DNA from: Gnetum montanum
Lineage: Eukaryota; Streptophyta; Gnetopsida; Gnetales; Gnetaceae
NCBI GenBank assembly: GCA_015680685.1
Contig: MNCI01027120.1
Span: 62,001-126,000, forward strand
DNA: 64,000 nucleotides
Direction: 5' to 3'
The notes beneath the pieces are model-generated. The model saw only the letters and a list, made by a program, of their open reading frames with translations, was not told the origin of the DNA and did no database searches. The position numbers were made by a program, and so were the translations under genes. This document shows positions 34,169 to 45,113 of this stretch, piece after piece; position 1 is the stretch's first letter; each line of letters begins with the position of its first letter.

Positions 34169-35124
34169 TGATAAGCGACGAGGTACCCCTACGCTCAACC
34201 ATATGAATACGAGTGTTTCACGCACAATCCAGTCAAATTCCAAGGACTAAGTGCTTATGCGCCCTTGTGGAACAAGGACGAGTTGGTTGATCATTGTCTT
34301 CCCAAGCTTACCTATATGTCATGATTGTATGGTTAAGTAAACTTGAGGCATATGATTTTTATAGCTTTTATGTTTTTATGTCCTATGCTAGTAGGGAAAG
34401 AGAGAGGCAACTAAGTGACTAATTTAACTTTAACTACTCATTAACTAAGTCCTAACTAATCCTAACACCAGCATCCGTTCCCACTTGCCATACACATTCT
34501 GAACCAGTGCAACACTGCTACGATTACCAAATGCTAATTATTACTGGGTTACCAAGCGTTACACGCATGCTCAAAGTGGTTGTGCTTGTGTAATTTAACA
34601 ATTTGCTTAATTGATCAAAATGAATTGTTGTGCTAATAATAGAAATGTAAAGTGCATAAAATAAAATAAAAGAAATGCATAAGAAAAACAAATCTCAAGT
34701 GGTGCAAGGATGAATCGAAGAGCTCGTCTTTATTGCCATACACAAGGTGTGCTCAGGTACATAATGCTCAAATAAAGATCCATCCATACTTAGACCTCCT
34801 GCTGCAAGCACTTGGAAAATACTCTAACTTTCAAATAAACTATAAGAGTTTCACTACTTGACTGCTAAAAGACTTCCTTTAAATTGTGCACCTGGGCACT
34901 ATATTTATAGACTTGGGAGCAACTACTCTAATAATTAGAGTAACTACTCTAATAATTAGAATAAACTGCTAGAGTAACCACTCTAATAATTAGAATAAAT
35001 TGCTAGAGTAACCACTCTAATGATTATAATAAACTGCTAGAGTAACTGCTCTAATAATTAGAATAAACCACTAGAGTAACTGCTCTAATAATTAGAATAA
35101 CTGCTAGAGTAACTGCTCTCATCA
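34169..35124 (-). repeat. Solo LTR of the Athila-like family, reverse strand
   Basis: 956 bp, plus-strand ends TGATAAGCGACGAGG and GCTCTCATCA, flanked by perfect 5-bp target duplications ATCAT (34164-34168, 35125-35129). No internal sequence: a product of LTR-LTR recombination. Contains the family hallmark (GTTACCAAGCG, GATTACCAAATGC on the plus strand near 34530) and a TATA box on the reverse strand (near 34910). Confidence 0.9.
34924..35120 (-). repeat. U3 tandem repeats of the solo LTR
   Basis: Six or so copies of a unit of about 32 bp, CTCTAATAATTAGAATAAACTG-like followed by CTAGAGTAAC, placed immediately upstream of the LTR TATA box. The unit contains a near-palindrome CTAATAATTAG. Confidence 0.8.
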
Positions 35125-35703
35125 ATCATGCTTCATGGATGGTTAAGTATTAATCAATTTTTGAAGTATAATTTTTGAGATGTAATATGCTTATTATTGA
35201 AATAACTTTGTCGTTATTGCCACTATGCAATTAGATACTACTATAAATTTTACCCATTTCATAGAATAGTCCATAGTAATCATAATGTAGGATTTTCCAT
35301 TTAACATATTTGTGATGGGATTGATAAATCAAATTTCCATAGATCAAATAATTCTAATAGTTAAATCCAATTCTAGGATCCTTTAAACCTTTATTGTCAT
35401 TATGAGAGTTTGCAAAGCAATGGAGATTCTTAAAGATTGTAGGCCAAAAGTATCCAACCATTGCAATCTTAGTGACTATTCGTCTTCCTACATAGTGCTC
35501 TTCACAAGATCCTTCATAAGTATCTTGGAATATTTTTGGTTGATTTTCTTTATCTAGAAATCATTGAACTAGATTATCTATGCAAATTTTGTAGAGGTTG
35601 CAGTTAATCTTCATGTAGTACTTGATATGACATAGAAATTATTATTTCCTATACTTGTAGGGACATTCTACATTAGCAAATAGGCAAGATATGTAGCATA
35701 CCA
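35125..35703 (-). pseudogene. Old element X: integrase N-terminal half, reverse strand
   Basis: Read leftward from 35703: a start WYATYLAYLLM, then the zinc-binding approach, KIAMVGYFWPTIFKNLHCFA, the first catalytic region around NMLNGKSYIM and MDYSMKW homologues (near 35270), and traces up to the solo LTR. Stops throughout. It matches the E2 integrase domain by domain and is continued at 26245. Confidence 0.65.
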
Positions 35704-36889
35704 TGTTTTGACCAACTTTGATGTAACTATTATGATTTTTGTAAATACTAGTCCATTTGGAAACTAATTGGAAAGTGGATTTTCATCAACCTTATTATCC
35801 CATCTTAAATGAGATAGATGTGTTGACCTTTTGGTATGTTAAAACCTTAAGGAAAATGGAAAAAATAAAATTTTTGTGATGGATAATGATTTTGCAAGAC
35901 ATAAATAAGAGCTTCACAATGAGATTTGAGAACTCAAGAAAGTGAGATCTATGATGAGACGTCAAAAATGAAGACTACATTAACAAGATGAGTGCATAAA
36001 TGAAAAAAAATACTACAAGTTAGATGAAGATGCTCCAAGGACTGCTAAGAAGGAAAGTTGATAAAAGAAAGCCTCAAAATTCAAAGCTCAAAAGTTAAGG
36101 AGACGTCTTGTAAAAATAGTAGATGTCTATCTCCAATAGTAGATGTTTCCTTGTAGACATCTCATCTACCAAGTAGGTGTCTCTTTTGCATTATGGCCAA
36201 TCTTTGTTAGACATCCCAACTTTGAAGTAGACATCTATAGGATCTATTTGGTAGCTGTTGCAAAAATTCTAAGGATTTTTTGAAAACTCTAAGGCTATAA
36301 GATGATATCAAAATATTGGAAATTGTGCAAGCACTATTCACACTTAAGATCCTCATTATCTATTCTATGCAATTCTACTCTTACTCATTGTAACATCATT
36401 TTCTTAATTGTAAGTTGTATTGAGCTTCAAGTACAATGACCTATAAATTTAGTTACATTCTTTTCTTGTTTTTTTATTTATTTCTTGTAACCTTGCAGGG
36501 TTAATGTGCATCTTGTGAGAAGGCATCCATATTGAGCTTGTCAAGATCTTGTGGGATTAAGTGTTTTTGCAACATCAAAATACTCTGGAGTGAAGCTTAA
36601 TTATGTAAAGGTTGTGGGATCCTTGAAATCACATTTTGAGCATGTTGGGACCTTGAGAGATTGAGTGGTTTCACAATGATAAAGCACTTCAAAGTGGAGC
36701 TCAGAGCTTTTACAATATGTGATGCTCTTCAAACCATATTTTTTAAAGAAACAAAGTTCGGAGGTGTGCACAGATTCAACCCTTTGAGTGTGGATGTATC
36801 CAAGTTGGGGAACCACATAAAATTTGGTGTGTTCATGTGGCTGGTGTAATTTTATTTGGGAAACTTATTCAATCCCCATTTTATGTTCT
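35704..36889 (+). repeat. Probable solo LTR of a copia-type element
   Basis: Non-coding, about 1.2 kb, lying between the integrase and RNase H pieces of X. It starts TGTTTTGACC. U3-like region with repeated AGATGTCTA/GTAGACATCT words (36115-36235), a TATA-like CTATAAATTTAG (about 36440), and an end region with CTTTGAGTGTGGATGTA and GGGAACCACATAAAATTTGG, strings common in plant copia LTRs. No clean target duplication was found, so ends are approximate. Confidence 0.45.
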
Positions 36890-36908
36890 CAATCCACAAG
36901 ATGATCTA
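36890..36908 (-). pseudogene. Old element X: end of RNase H, short piece beside E4
   Basis: Read leftward across E4 (44360 then 36908), the frame gives NVIL-DHLV, matching the NVVADHLS that ends RNase H in E2. Only about 19 bases remain before the copia-like LTR; a weak but positional match. Confidence 0.35.
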
Positions 36909-37325
36909 TGATGAGTGGTGAGGTACCCCTACACTCAACCATATGAATACGAGCGTGTACGCGTGATCCGGTCGAACTCCGCAGACTAAATGCCTTAACG
37001 CCACAAGAAACACTTGGGGTTAATCGTTCGTTGTCTTCCCAGGCTTGCTTGTATGTGTCACGGTGTATGGTTAAGCAAGTCTGAGGTATATGATTTTTTT
37101 GGTATTTTTCAGTTTATCTCCTAAGCTATGAGGGAAAGGGTTGAGAAACTAACTAACTCTAACTAATGTCCTAAGTCTAAATTAACTAGCGTCAGCATCC
37201 GTTCCCACTTACCGGACACACCCTGAACTATGCAACTGTGGCTACCAAACGCTAATCGTTACTGGGATCACCACACGTAACGCAAGTGCTCGAAGTGGTC
37301 GTACTGAGGCACCTATTTAGCCTAA

Positions 37326-37602
37326 GTGTGATAAGTAGCCGATTCCTTGGCTAGCCGTACACACCTGTGGATGCTCGTAGCCAAGTCGTACTTATCACAC
37401 GTTCTAGCCTAGCGATGAGCAGCCAATTCCTTAACTAGCCGTACACATTGGACTACTACTGGGATTACCAAGCGCAGGTCCTGGAATATGCTACTGGGTT
37501 ACCAAGTAGTCACAATGCTCGTAGTCAAGTCGTACTCACGCGTTGCGATGAGCAGCTGATTCCTTGATTACCCGTACACATCCGTAGATGCTCGTAATCA
37601 AG
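37326..37602 (-). repeat. Covarying hairpin repeats in the E4 LTR
   Basis: Three copies of a unit built of GATTCCTT, an arm, CCGTACACA, a spacer GATGCTCG and the complementary arm. Arms: CTTGGCTA 37346-37353 with TAGCCAAG 37378-37385; CTTAACTA 37430-37437 with TAGTCAAG 37522-37529 (one mismatch); CTTGATTAC 37563-37571 with GTAATCAAG 37594-37602. Copy 1 also has a 10-bp outer stem, GTGTGATAAG 37326-37335 with CTTATCACAC 37391-37400. Confidence 0.8.
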
Positions 37603-37882
37603 TCATACTCGTGCGCACTAGGAAAGCAATAAATAACAATGAAATAAAACCATGTACTGCAAGGTTTATCCAATCAAGTTCATCTTTATTGCTGTACACA
37701 ACTTGTGTTCACGTTACAAAGTTGCTCGAATAAAGAGCCGTTCACTCTAGGACTCCTACTACAGGCACATGGGAAATTAATCTAACTCCGGAGTGTTCAA
37801 ACTACCAGAGCTTTGCTACTTCTAGCCAGGATTGGGAAATGAAGGGAGTGCCGCCTCTTATTTATAGATATGGTGACGGACC

Positions 37883-37906
37883 GTGATATCGCGTACGCGA
37901 TATCAC
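37883..37906. promoter_or_regulatory. 24-bp perfect palindrome in the E4 U3
   Basis: Core GATATCGCGTACGCGATATC, extended by GT and AC at the ends. Two further decayed copies follow at about 37919-37942 and 37950-37975. In the 5' LTR the same places have lost symmetry by CpG-to-TpG type changes. Confidence 0.8.
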
Positions 37907-37997
37907 AGGGAAAGCCACGATATCGCGTATGCGATATTGCAGGGGATGCGAGATCGCGTACGCGATATCGCGGCACTATGCATGTCGCGTCTCATCA

Positions 37998-39930
37998 TAC
38001 CCCCATGATTGAATGAAAACTCGTCCTCGAGTTCCTTACAATAATATCAGGTAGGTATGGGATTATTGAGGGGAATGGAACTAATGGGATGACATGTGAA
38101 CAGATCCTTATTAGAAGACTTGAAAAAAACTGGTGTTCATGACAACAAGGGTGAACACCTTATTATAATGACATCAGGCCACATTTGGTAGTTGAGAGAA
38201 AAGATGAGAGAGAATAGAAGAGAAGAACAGAGAAGAGTCTTGTTGCTACCAACGCCTAGATTGCGCCTTCTATTGTCCATCTATAAGCGCATTATCCATT
38301 CTACTCCTTGCATGGTTGCTTCAGCGTTGCTCCATTCCAAGTGTTTGCTCCAGATCCATTCTGTTGTTGTATGATTGTCATCTGCACACACAACACAATT
38401 GTATATTAGCAAGGGTAATTGAATCATTCAGTAAAGCATACCTTGCTTCGGTGTAAGTCCATTGGCTAGGTTGTGGTATGGCTGATATGGATCTAGGAAA
38501 ATGTAGATGATGACTACCGAAGGTATAAGGGTTAGGAGGAAAAACGAAAAAATCTGGGGCTTAGGAGAAAATCCAAAAAATCAGGCCCCGTACCCCCATG
38601 ACTAATCGCGAACCTCCAGTAGCGTTAGAATGGAGAAAGAAAAGGAGTAAGAAAGATAGGTAAAAAGGGACAACTATGGCATCATGTTAAAATGGATGTC
38701 AAGATGGAAATGAACAAAAATAAAATTAATTGCAAAAATGTTAAGGAAAAGAAGTTAACTAATGTTCCAAATAGGAATGTCAGTGGGTCCTCCCCAAAGC
38801 AGGCTCATGCCCTTAATGCCCTGACAATCCCACATTCAAAGAGTCCGTAGGCTCTGGGAATGTCCTTTGGAACAAGAGTTAAAGTCTTAACCGTAAGAAT
38901 TTACCAAAAAGAAAACAAAGCATCAACCAAAATATACACTAATGATACAACCGGCAATGAGGTGAACAATGGAGAGAAGGATGGGAAGAAGAGAAGTGGA
39001 ATGGAATCCCAAGAACAAGGTGGTGTACAGCCCCTTGTGTGTTTTATGATTAATGTGACTTGGCGAATCTCATTCCAACTCTGGCTCAAACCAACCACTT
39101 CCAGTGACTTCGCATCAATGCATTTGGTTAGACCATCCACTTGGAGAACAAGGATGCATCTTCAAAGAGCCACCACCATTCCGACGAAACAACGGAGAGA
39201 ATGGGAAGCGAGAAGGGCCTTAGTTAGAGGGAAAACTTTGGTTCCATAACCAGTGCTTGCAGCCCAAATTTTATTTCGTCTAAGGGGTGTGCTTTGAATC
39301 CTCACTTTGGTTTTTTTTTTTGTGTTTTGTGTTTTTATGCGTGGGGACCACACCATGCAAAGACTTCTTTATTTTTATTGTCTCAGCTTCCGAAGAATGG
39401 GTAACATCGGAACGGTAAAAAAACTCAAGAAGAAAACAACCAAGCACCCAAGTGAATGACCAACAAAAAAGCACCAAGTTCCCTTGAAGTCACACCCTTT
39501 GCAATCCTTGAGTCCTTTATTAGTTTGGGAAATGCCCAGTCACCAGTTCGTTAAAGTTCTTATTAGAAGGGAACTGTACATTTACAAGCCAAGGGAAACC
39601 ATAGACTTGGATGGATGGATGGATGAAGGGATCTCATTGCCTGCCATATCAGAAGAGACATACTTTAGTATCAACAATGTAACTTAAAGGTAAAAACCAA
39701 ACATTAGCAATTAATGAAAAACAGTTCATCCCATCGGTCTGAACACTTATTAGGTGACGAACTTACAGGGTGGATGACACACACACACACACACAAATAG
39801 AAAATTATAACGATGTTGTAAAATAAAAACATCAAAAGTTAAAGAAAGTTGTAAAAAAAAATTAGAAAAGTTAAAGAAATTTGTAAAACAAAAATGTGTA
39901 AAAAAGAAACGTTGTAAAACAAAAATGTGT
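37998..39930 (-). other. E4 polypurine tract and 3' non-coding region
   Basis: The polypurine tract reads ATCATGGGGGTA on the reverse strand next to the LTR. The rest aligns with the E1, E2 and E7 regions, with shared blocks at 38760-38860 and 39235-39295. No coding homology; short open stretches here are not conserved. Confidence 0.65.
39777..39796. repeat. (AC)n microsatellite
   Basis: Ten AC units in a row within the E4 3' non-coding region. Confidence 0.9.
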
Positions 39931-40020
39931 AAAACAAAAACGTAAAAGAACTGAGGGCTCCATATGGTTAGCATAGGTGGCCATCTCCCCCATGACTGAG
40001 TTGTAAGGGAGAGATCCGAA

Positions 40021-40047
40021 GTAATGAGCATTTGTTTGAATTTCTTA
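40021..40047 (-). other. E4 internal deletion junction (same as in E7)
   Basis: Reverse strand reads AAATTCAAACAAATGCTCAT: left half matches the sequence before RT in E2 (near 15335), right half matches the sequence after integrase (near 17688). E7 has the same join at 60404-60423. Confidence 0.7.
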
Positions 40048-40156
40048 GCAGTGCCCAACTCCTCCCAATTGATGATCTTAAGTTAAGGGGTGGGAGTTGG
40101 CGACGCTCACGTTCCAATGTTTTTATGCCATGGTTGTTGTCATGAGTTTCCTTAGT

Positions 40157-40786
40157 TCATTCCATGCATATTTTTCTGCTCCTATGAGTAGTTGTCAACC
40201 ACGGGGTGTCTACTACTTCTTGTGTGGTTGCTACATACATGCATCTTTGTTGTAGAGTTTCTTGGGCACACATGTTACATGGAGACATTTCCTCCATGTC
40301 ATCACCCGATGAATCACTGTATGTGATGCATGGAACTATCCTCTTCTCGATCTTTCCACATATGTTTATCTTAGAGATTTCCAAGGAAAGATCGTGGATC
40401 CTAAGGCACGCGTCTACTGTGCTTAGCCATGCCCTTCCCATTATAATTGGGAAGTCCCCTTCGTTGTTGTTAACATTGATCACTAGAAAATCCGCTGGAT
40501 AGGACCAACCACACACAGTGGTAATAACATCCTCCACCAATTCCAATGGAATGGTGATGGACTGGTCTGCCAACTCTAGTTGGATGTTGCTCTTCTTAAG
40601 TTGGGGCAGGTTCCAGGCATGATACATCTGTTGCGAAATTAAATTAACTTCGGAACCTGAGTCAAGAAGAGTCCGATGTGGTGCATTTCCAATGATTTGC
40701 AAATAAATAAAGGGACTCCCAGGGTCAGTTAGTTTCCTGGGAAGGTGGCCTACCTTGATCCAGTCAGTTATGGTATGTGTTAGCAT
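40157..40786 (-). CDS. E4 aspartic protease (retropepsin), intact frame
   Basis: An open frame of 209 codons: MLTHTITDWIKVGHLPRKL, then the active-site motif RTLLDSGSEVNLIS with the catalytic Asp-Ser-Gly preserved (about residues 38-40), LELADQSITIPLELVEDVIT, and FPIIMGRAWLSTVDACLRIH in the second half. It would cleave the Gag polyprotein in the particle. The other copies in the window have lost the catalytic triplet. Upstream of the first Met the same frame is separated from the Pro-rich part of gag by a stop near 40816, so in this copy the protease may be cut off from gag. No polymerase follows it. Confidence 0.82.
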   Translation of the reverse strand: MLTHTITDWIKVGHLPRKLTDPGSPFIYLQIIGNAPHRTLLDSGSEVNLISQQMYHAWNLPQLKKSNIQLELADQSITIPLELVEDVITTVCGWSYPADFLVINVNNNEGDFPIIMGRAWLSTVDACLRIHDLSLEISKINICGKIEKRIVPCITYSDSSGDDMEEMSPCNMCAQETLQQRCMYVATTQEVVDTPWLTTTHRSRKICME

Positions 40787-40984
40787 AACCGTATGTGTTA
40801 CACTCCTTTGGACTTAAGGGTGCTCCGAAGTGTTAGATGGTGTAGGCATGTACATGGCCTCGACCGCTTGTTGTTGCGAGAGTTTGTCCGGGCTTTTAGT
40901 TCTGAAAAAAGGTCTCTTCTTTGTACAGTTGTCACCAGAACTAGTACCCGGTTGGATATTTACAGTTCTCGTAGCGTGACGTTG

Positions 40985-41476
40985 CTATAGTTGAGGAGGA
41001 AGTTCCCCTTGCATTGTTGGAGCAAGAGGTGTTATGGGAACTACTTGAGGTGGAAGAGGTGCGGTTGGATTAGGAGGATGGTGTGGATATGGAGTGTCTC
41101 CCGAAGGAGAGGGAGTCCTTCTGAAGTACTCCCGAGCTTGGTAGTGACGGTTGGGGGTTGCGTGACCCATAGAGTCACTTGGAGAAATCGGCTGCTGCAC
41201 ATAATAACCGTAAGGATCAGGCTGCCGGTAAGGGTATTGATGTGTTGGCGGTGGCATCCCCCATGACTGTGGGTATTGCCATTGCTGATGCTGTCCGATG
41301 GGATGAGGTGGAGTTCCACTTGGGTAGTACGTTAGTGGTTGGTGGAACTGCCTTGGGTTATCCTATGGATAAGGTAACCTTCAGGGTGTTTGCCGTTGAT
41401 TAAGTCTTGGATTTAATGCATACACCCCAGACTCCTGTAGATGTGAGATAATTGGACAACATCCCTTAGGATGGTC
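40985..41476 (-). pseudogene. E4 gag C-terminal Pro/Tyr/Gln-rich region and knuckle
   Basis: Read leftward from the gap: end of the zinc knuckle (GCCPIISHLQESGVYALN), then PPPTHQYPYRQPDPYGYYVQ and a Pro-rich tail (PTAPLPPQVVPITPLAP) ending in a stop at 40985. It links capsid to protease in all gag-protease copies here. Confidence 0.7.
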
Positions 41477-42453
41477 NNNNNNNNNNNNNNNNNNNNNNNN
41501 NNNNNNNNNNNNNNNNNNNNNNNNNNNNNNNNNNNNNNNNNNNNNNNNNNNNNNNNNNNNNNNNNNNNNNNNNNNNNNNNNNNNNNNNNNNNNNNNNNNN
41601 NNNNNNNNNNNNNNNNNNNNNNNNNNNNNNNNNNNNNNNNNNNNNNNNNNNNNNNNNNNNNNNNNNNNNNNNNNNNNNNNNNNNNNNNNNNNNNNNNNNN
41701 NNNNNNNNNNNNNNNNNNNNNNNNNNNNNNNNNNNNNNNNNNNNNNNNNNNNNNNNNNNNNNNNNNNNNNNNNNNNNNNNNNNNNNNNNNNNNNNNNNNN
41801 NNNNNNNNNNNNNNNNNNNNNNNNNNNNNNNNNNNNNNNNNNNNNNNNNNNNNNNNNNNNNNNNNNNNNNNNNNNNNNNNNNNNNNNNNNNNNNNNNNNN
41901 NNNNNNNNNNNNNNNNNNNNNNNNNNNNNNNNNNNNNNNNNNNNNNNNNNNNNNNNNNNNNNNNNNNNNNNNNNNNNNNNNNNNNNNNNNNNNNNNNNNN
42001 NNNNNNNNNNNNNNNNNNNNNNNNNNNNNNNNNNNNNNNNNNNNNNNNNNNNNNNNNNNNNNNNNNNNNNNNNNNNNNNNNNNNNNNNNNNNNNNNNNNN
42101 NNNNNNNNNNNNNNNNNNNNNNNNNNNNNNNNNNNNNNNNNNNNNNNNNNNNNNNNNNNNNNNNNNNNNNNNNNNNNNNNNNNNNNNNNNNNNNNNNNNN
42201 NNNNNNNNNNNNNNNNNNNNNNNNNNNNNNNNNNNNNNNNNNNNNNNNNNNNNNNNNNNNNNNNNNNNNNNNNNNNNNNNNNNNNNNNNNNNNNNNNNNN
42301 NNNNNNNNNNNNNNNNNNNNNNNNNNNNNNNNNNNNNNNNNNNNNNNNNNNNNNNNNNNNNNNNNNNNNNNNNNNNNNNNNNNNNNNNNNNNNNNNNNNN
42401 NNNNNNNNNNNNNNNNNNNNNNNNNNNNNNNNNNNNNNNNNNNNNNNNNNNNN
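41477..42453. other. Assembly gap (977 N)
   Basis: Unknown bases. From the order in E1 and E2 the gap should hold the E4 capsid core and the first half of the knuckle. Its length, if a true estimate, is close to what those parts need. Open frames drawn through it are artefacts. Confidence 0.95.
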
Positions 42454-43152
42454 CCCAGATGTGGAAGGAGAGTGTGAATGGTGAGATGAAGGAGAAGAGG
42501 AAGGGGATCCATCACCATGGCGATGTTTCTTACCTTCTCTTCGGCCGCTTCGGCCCCGATCGTTGTAACGATATAAGTGTCCGTCCTTAGTGTAAGTAGT
42601 TGTTCCTGCCGTGAACAGCTGGTGCTCACGGTGATCAGAGCCTGTAGCATGTACAGTTGATCAAAGGCCCTGATGCCTAACCTCTTCACCAGAGTGAGGA
42701 GGAGGAACATAATTTTCTAAGAAATCCATCGTGAGGGGTTCCTCGTCTCCTATTTCACTAATGACATGGGGGACCTTGCCCTTCAACAATGAATGTTGGC
42801 TCTCCTGCCTTGCATCCCGAATACGTTGGGCATTTGTGGGATGATAATCCCTTATGTCATAATCATCCAAAACGTATTCCACGAGCAGTTCTTGCATGCC
42901 AATCTGCGCTAAGGCACAAAAACGCATGTTAGGGGCAGATCTATCTGGGTGTAACACGATGTTACCTTGCAGATCTCTACATCGCAGTTGTTCATCTTGA
43001 TGGAGAATAAAAGTAATGTGAGGGACATACTCATCAGGATGAGTATATGTGACCTTAGATTGTTTAGGACATGGCTGATTTGAGTTATGTGTATGATGCT
43101 GACCGTCTCCTGTATTGCCCTTAGGTGAGTTGATTTCATGAGAAGAAGCCAT
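42454..43152 (-). CDS. E4 gag N-terminal domain (partial)
   Basis: Starts MASSHEINSPKGNTGDG at 43152 (an upstream in-frame ATG at 43167 is also open). The conserved family N-terminal domain follows: VTYTHPDEYVPHITFILHQD, EQLRCRDLQGNIVL, DYDIRDYHPTNAQRIRDARQ. A stop at 42661 in this frame and continuation of the His/Arg/Ser-rich linker in other frames (RDRRHLYRYNDRGR-like, 42500-42640) suggest one or two frameshifts before the gap. Function of this domain is unknown; it is shared by E1, E2, E4 and E7. Confidence 0.65.
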
Positions 43153-43279
43153 CCTAATGGTGTGCAATTTCTACCGTTAATTAATGTTCTTGATTAACTG
43201 ATTAACCCTAAGGTTCGTTTAAGGCTAACAACGATGTGAGTGATATCCCTTATGTTCAATTGGCATGAAAACACTTAGT

Positions 43280-43296
43280 TCCTAGCAACGGCGCCT
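43280..43296 (-). promoter_or_regulatory. E4 primer-binding site (tRNA-Asp)
   Basis: Reverse strand reads AGGCGCCGTTGCTAGGA next to the LTR, with the GGCGCCGTTGC core of the tRNA-Asp complement intact. Confidence 0.7.
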
Positions 43297-43297
43297 A

Positions 43298-44359
43298 TGA
43301 TGAGTGGCGAGGTACCCCTACACTCAACCATACGAATATGAGCATGTACGCGCGATCCGGTCGAACTCCGCAGACTAAATGCCTTAACACCACAAGAAAC
43401 ACTTAGGGTTAATCGTTCGTTGTCTTCCCAGGCTTGCTTGTATGTGTCACGGTGTATGGTTAAGCAAGTCTGAGGTATGTGATTTTTTTTGGTATTTTTC
43501 AGTTTATCTCCTAAGCTATGAGGGAAAGGGTTGAGAAACTAACTAACTCTAACTAATGTCCTAAGTCTAAATTAACTAGCGTCAGCATCCGTTCCCACTT
43601 ACCGGACACACCCTGAACTATGCAACTGTGGCTACCAAACGCTAATCGTTACTGGGATCACCACACGTAACGCAAGTGCTCGAAGTGGTCGTACTGAGGC
43701 ACCTATTTAGCCTAAGTGTGATAAGCAGCCGATTCCTTGGCTAGCCGTACACACCCGTGGATGCTCGTAGCCAAGTCGTACTTATCACACGTTCTAGCCT
43801 AGCGATGAGTAGCCGATTCCTTAACTAGCCGTACACATTGGACTACTACTGGGATTACCAAGCGTAGATCCTGGAATATGCTACTGGGTTACCAAGCAGT
43901 CACAATGCTCGTAGTCAAGTCGTACTCACGCGTTGCGACGAGCAACCGATTCCTTGATTAGCCGTACACATCCGTAGATGCTCATAATCAAGTCGTACTC
44001 GTGCGCACTAGGAAAGCAATAAATAACAATAAAATAAAACCATGTACTGCAAGGTTTATCCAATCAAGTTCATCTTTATTTCCGTACACAACTTGTGTTT
44101 AGGTTACAAAGTTGCTCGAATAAAGAGCCGTTCACTCTAGGACTCCTACTGCGGGCACATGGGAAATTAATCTAACTCTGGAGTGTTCAAACTGCCAGAG
44201 CTTCGCTACTTCTAGCTAGGATTGGGAAATGAAGGGAGTGCCGCCTCTTATTTATAGATATGGCGGCGGACCGCGATATTGCGTATGTGATATCGCAGGG
44301 AAAGACACGATATCGCGGCGGCCGTGATATCGCGGCACTATGCATGTCGTGTCTCATCA
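43298..44359 (-). repeat. E4 5' LTR
   Basis: Plus-strand ends TGATGAGTGGCGAGG and GTCGTGTCTCATCA. Near-identical to 36909-37997, about 30 bp shorter in the palindromic part of U3. Same hairpin repeats at about 43720-43995. Confidence 0.9.
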
Positions 44360-45113
44360 ATCTAGAATGACATTCTTAGTGCCTTTTTTTGTTATTCATC
44401 ATGATATCAAATTCCTAAAAGTTCATCAATCATCATATCATATGAGTGAATACTAACTTATTTATGAAAAACTTAATTACAATATGATCCATCAACACAA
44501 AGATTGGATAACCAAGCACAAAGTGGTTGAACTTTTCAAGTGCATACATCATTTTCATGAGTCCTCTTTTTGTTATGGTCTAGTTTAACTACATATCTAC
44601 AATACTCACACTCATGTAGTGGATGTAGTATGAACATTTTTTATCATCCAGTTGTATGATCATGACTCCTAATGCATAATTGGATGCATCTTCCATGATA
44701 TGAAATGGTTTGGACTGGGTAAGAGCTTGTAGAATTGAAGTTTCTGTAAGCTTTTACTTTAGAAGTTCAACATCTTGGTCACATTCCTTAGTCCAATCAA
44801 TTGGTGCATCCTTCTTTATTAGTGCCAGTGATAGTTTGAAAATATCGAATAAATTTTTAATAAAGTATCTACAAGAATGACCTTGCATCTTTTATTATTT
44901 GTGACCTTTGTGAGATTTCTTAGATAATCTATCTCTTTTTATACAAAGTTCCTAAGAATAATATCCTTTTAGATCATTAATTAGCTTTTTTGCTAATCAA
45001 CCATAAGATTTATCTCTATTCAATGCTTTAAGACTTGTTAAGATGGTCTAATTCCTATTAAAAATTAGAACTATAGGTGGGAAATTCATCCATGAAAACT
45101 TCTATACCATTAC
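44360..45113 (-). pseudogene. Old element X: RT palm end, connection and RNase H, reverse strand
   Basis: Read leftward from 45113: GIEVFMDEFPTYSSNF (RT catalytic box FMDD as FMDE), then decayed connection sequence, KDAPIDWTKECDQDVELLK, TQSKPFHIMEDASNYALGVM, ALEKFNHFVLGYPIFVLMDH and KKGTKNVI at the E4 edge. The frame joins across E5 to the RT at 51505. Confidence 0.72.

Larger units (their letters stand above)
36909..37997 (-). repeat. E4 3' LTR
   Basis: Plus-strand ends TGATGAGTGGTGAGG and GTCGCGTCTCATCA. It carries about 300 bp (37280-37620) of repeated, hairpin-forming sequence absent from the LTRs of E1, E2, E5 and E7, and strong palindromes upstream of its TATA box (CTTATTTATAGATATGG, 37857 on the plus strand). 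Confidence 0.9.
36909..44359 (-). mobile_element. E4: Athila-like gag-protease element, youngest in the window
   Basis: Reverse-strand element with LTRs of 1,089 and 1,062 bp and perfect 5-bp target duplications ATCTA (36904-36908, 44360-44364). Order on its own strand: 5' LTR, tRNA-Asp site, gag, protease, non-coding region, polypurine tract (38012-37998), 3' LTR. The two LTRs differ by only a few percent by eye, nearly all transitions at CpG, and long open frames survive. Reverse transcriptase, RNase H and integrase are absent. The gap 41477-42453 hides part of gag. Inserted in RNase H of X. Confidence 0.88.

Noticed and set aside
37340-37610. CRISPR-like array from regularly spaced repeats in the E4 LTR
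   Set aside because: Copies are only three, of unequal spacing, repeated in the other LTR of the same element, and this is plant nuclear DNA.
41466-42710. Long open frames through 41466-42710 on both strands
   Set aside because: They consist mostly of N and are created by the assembly gap.
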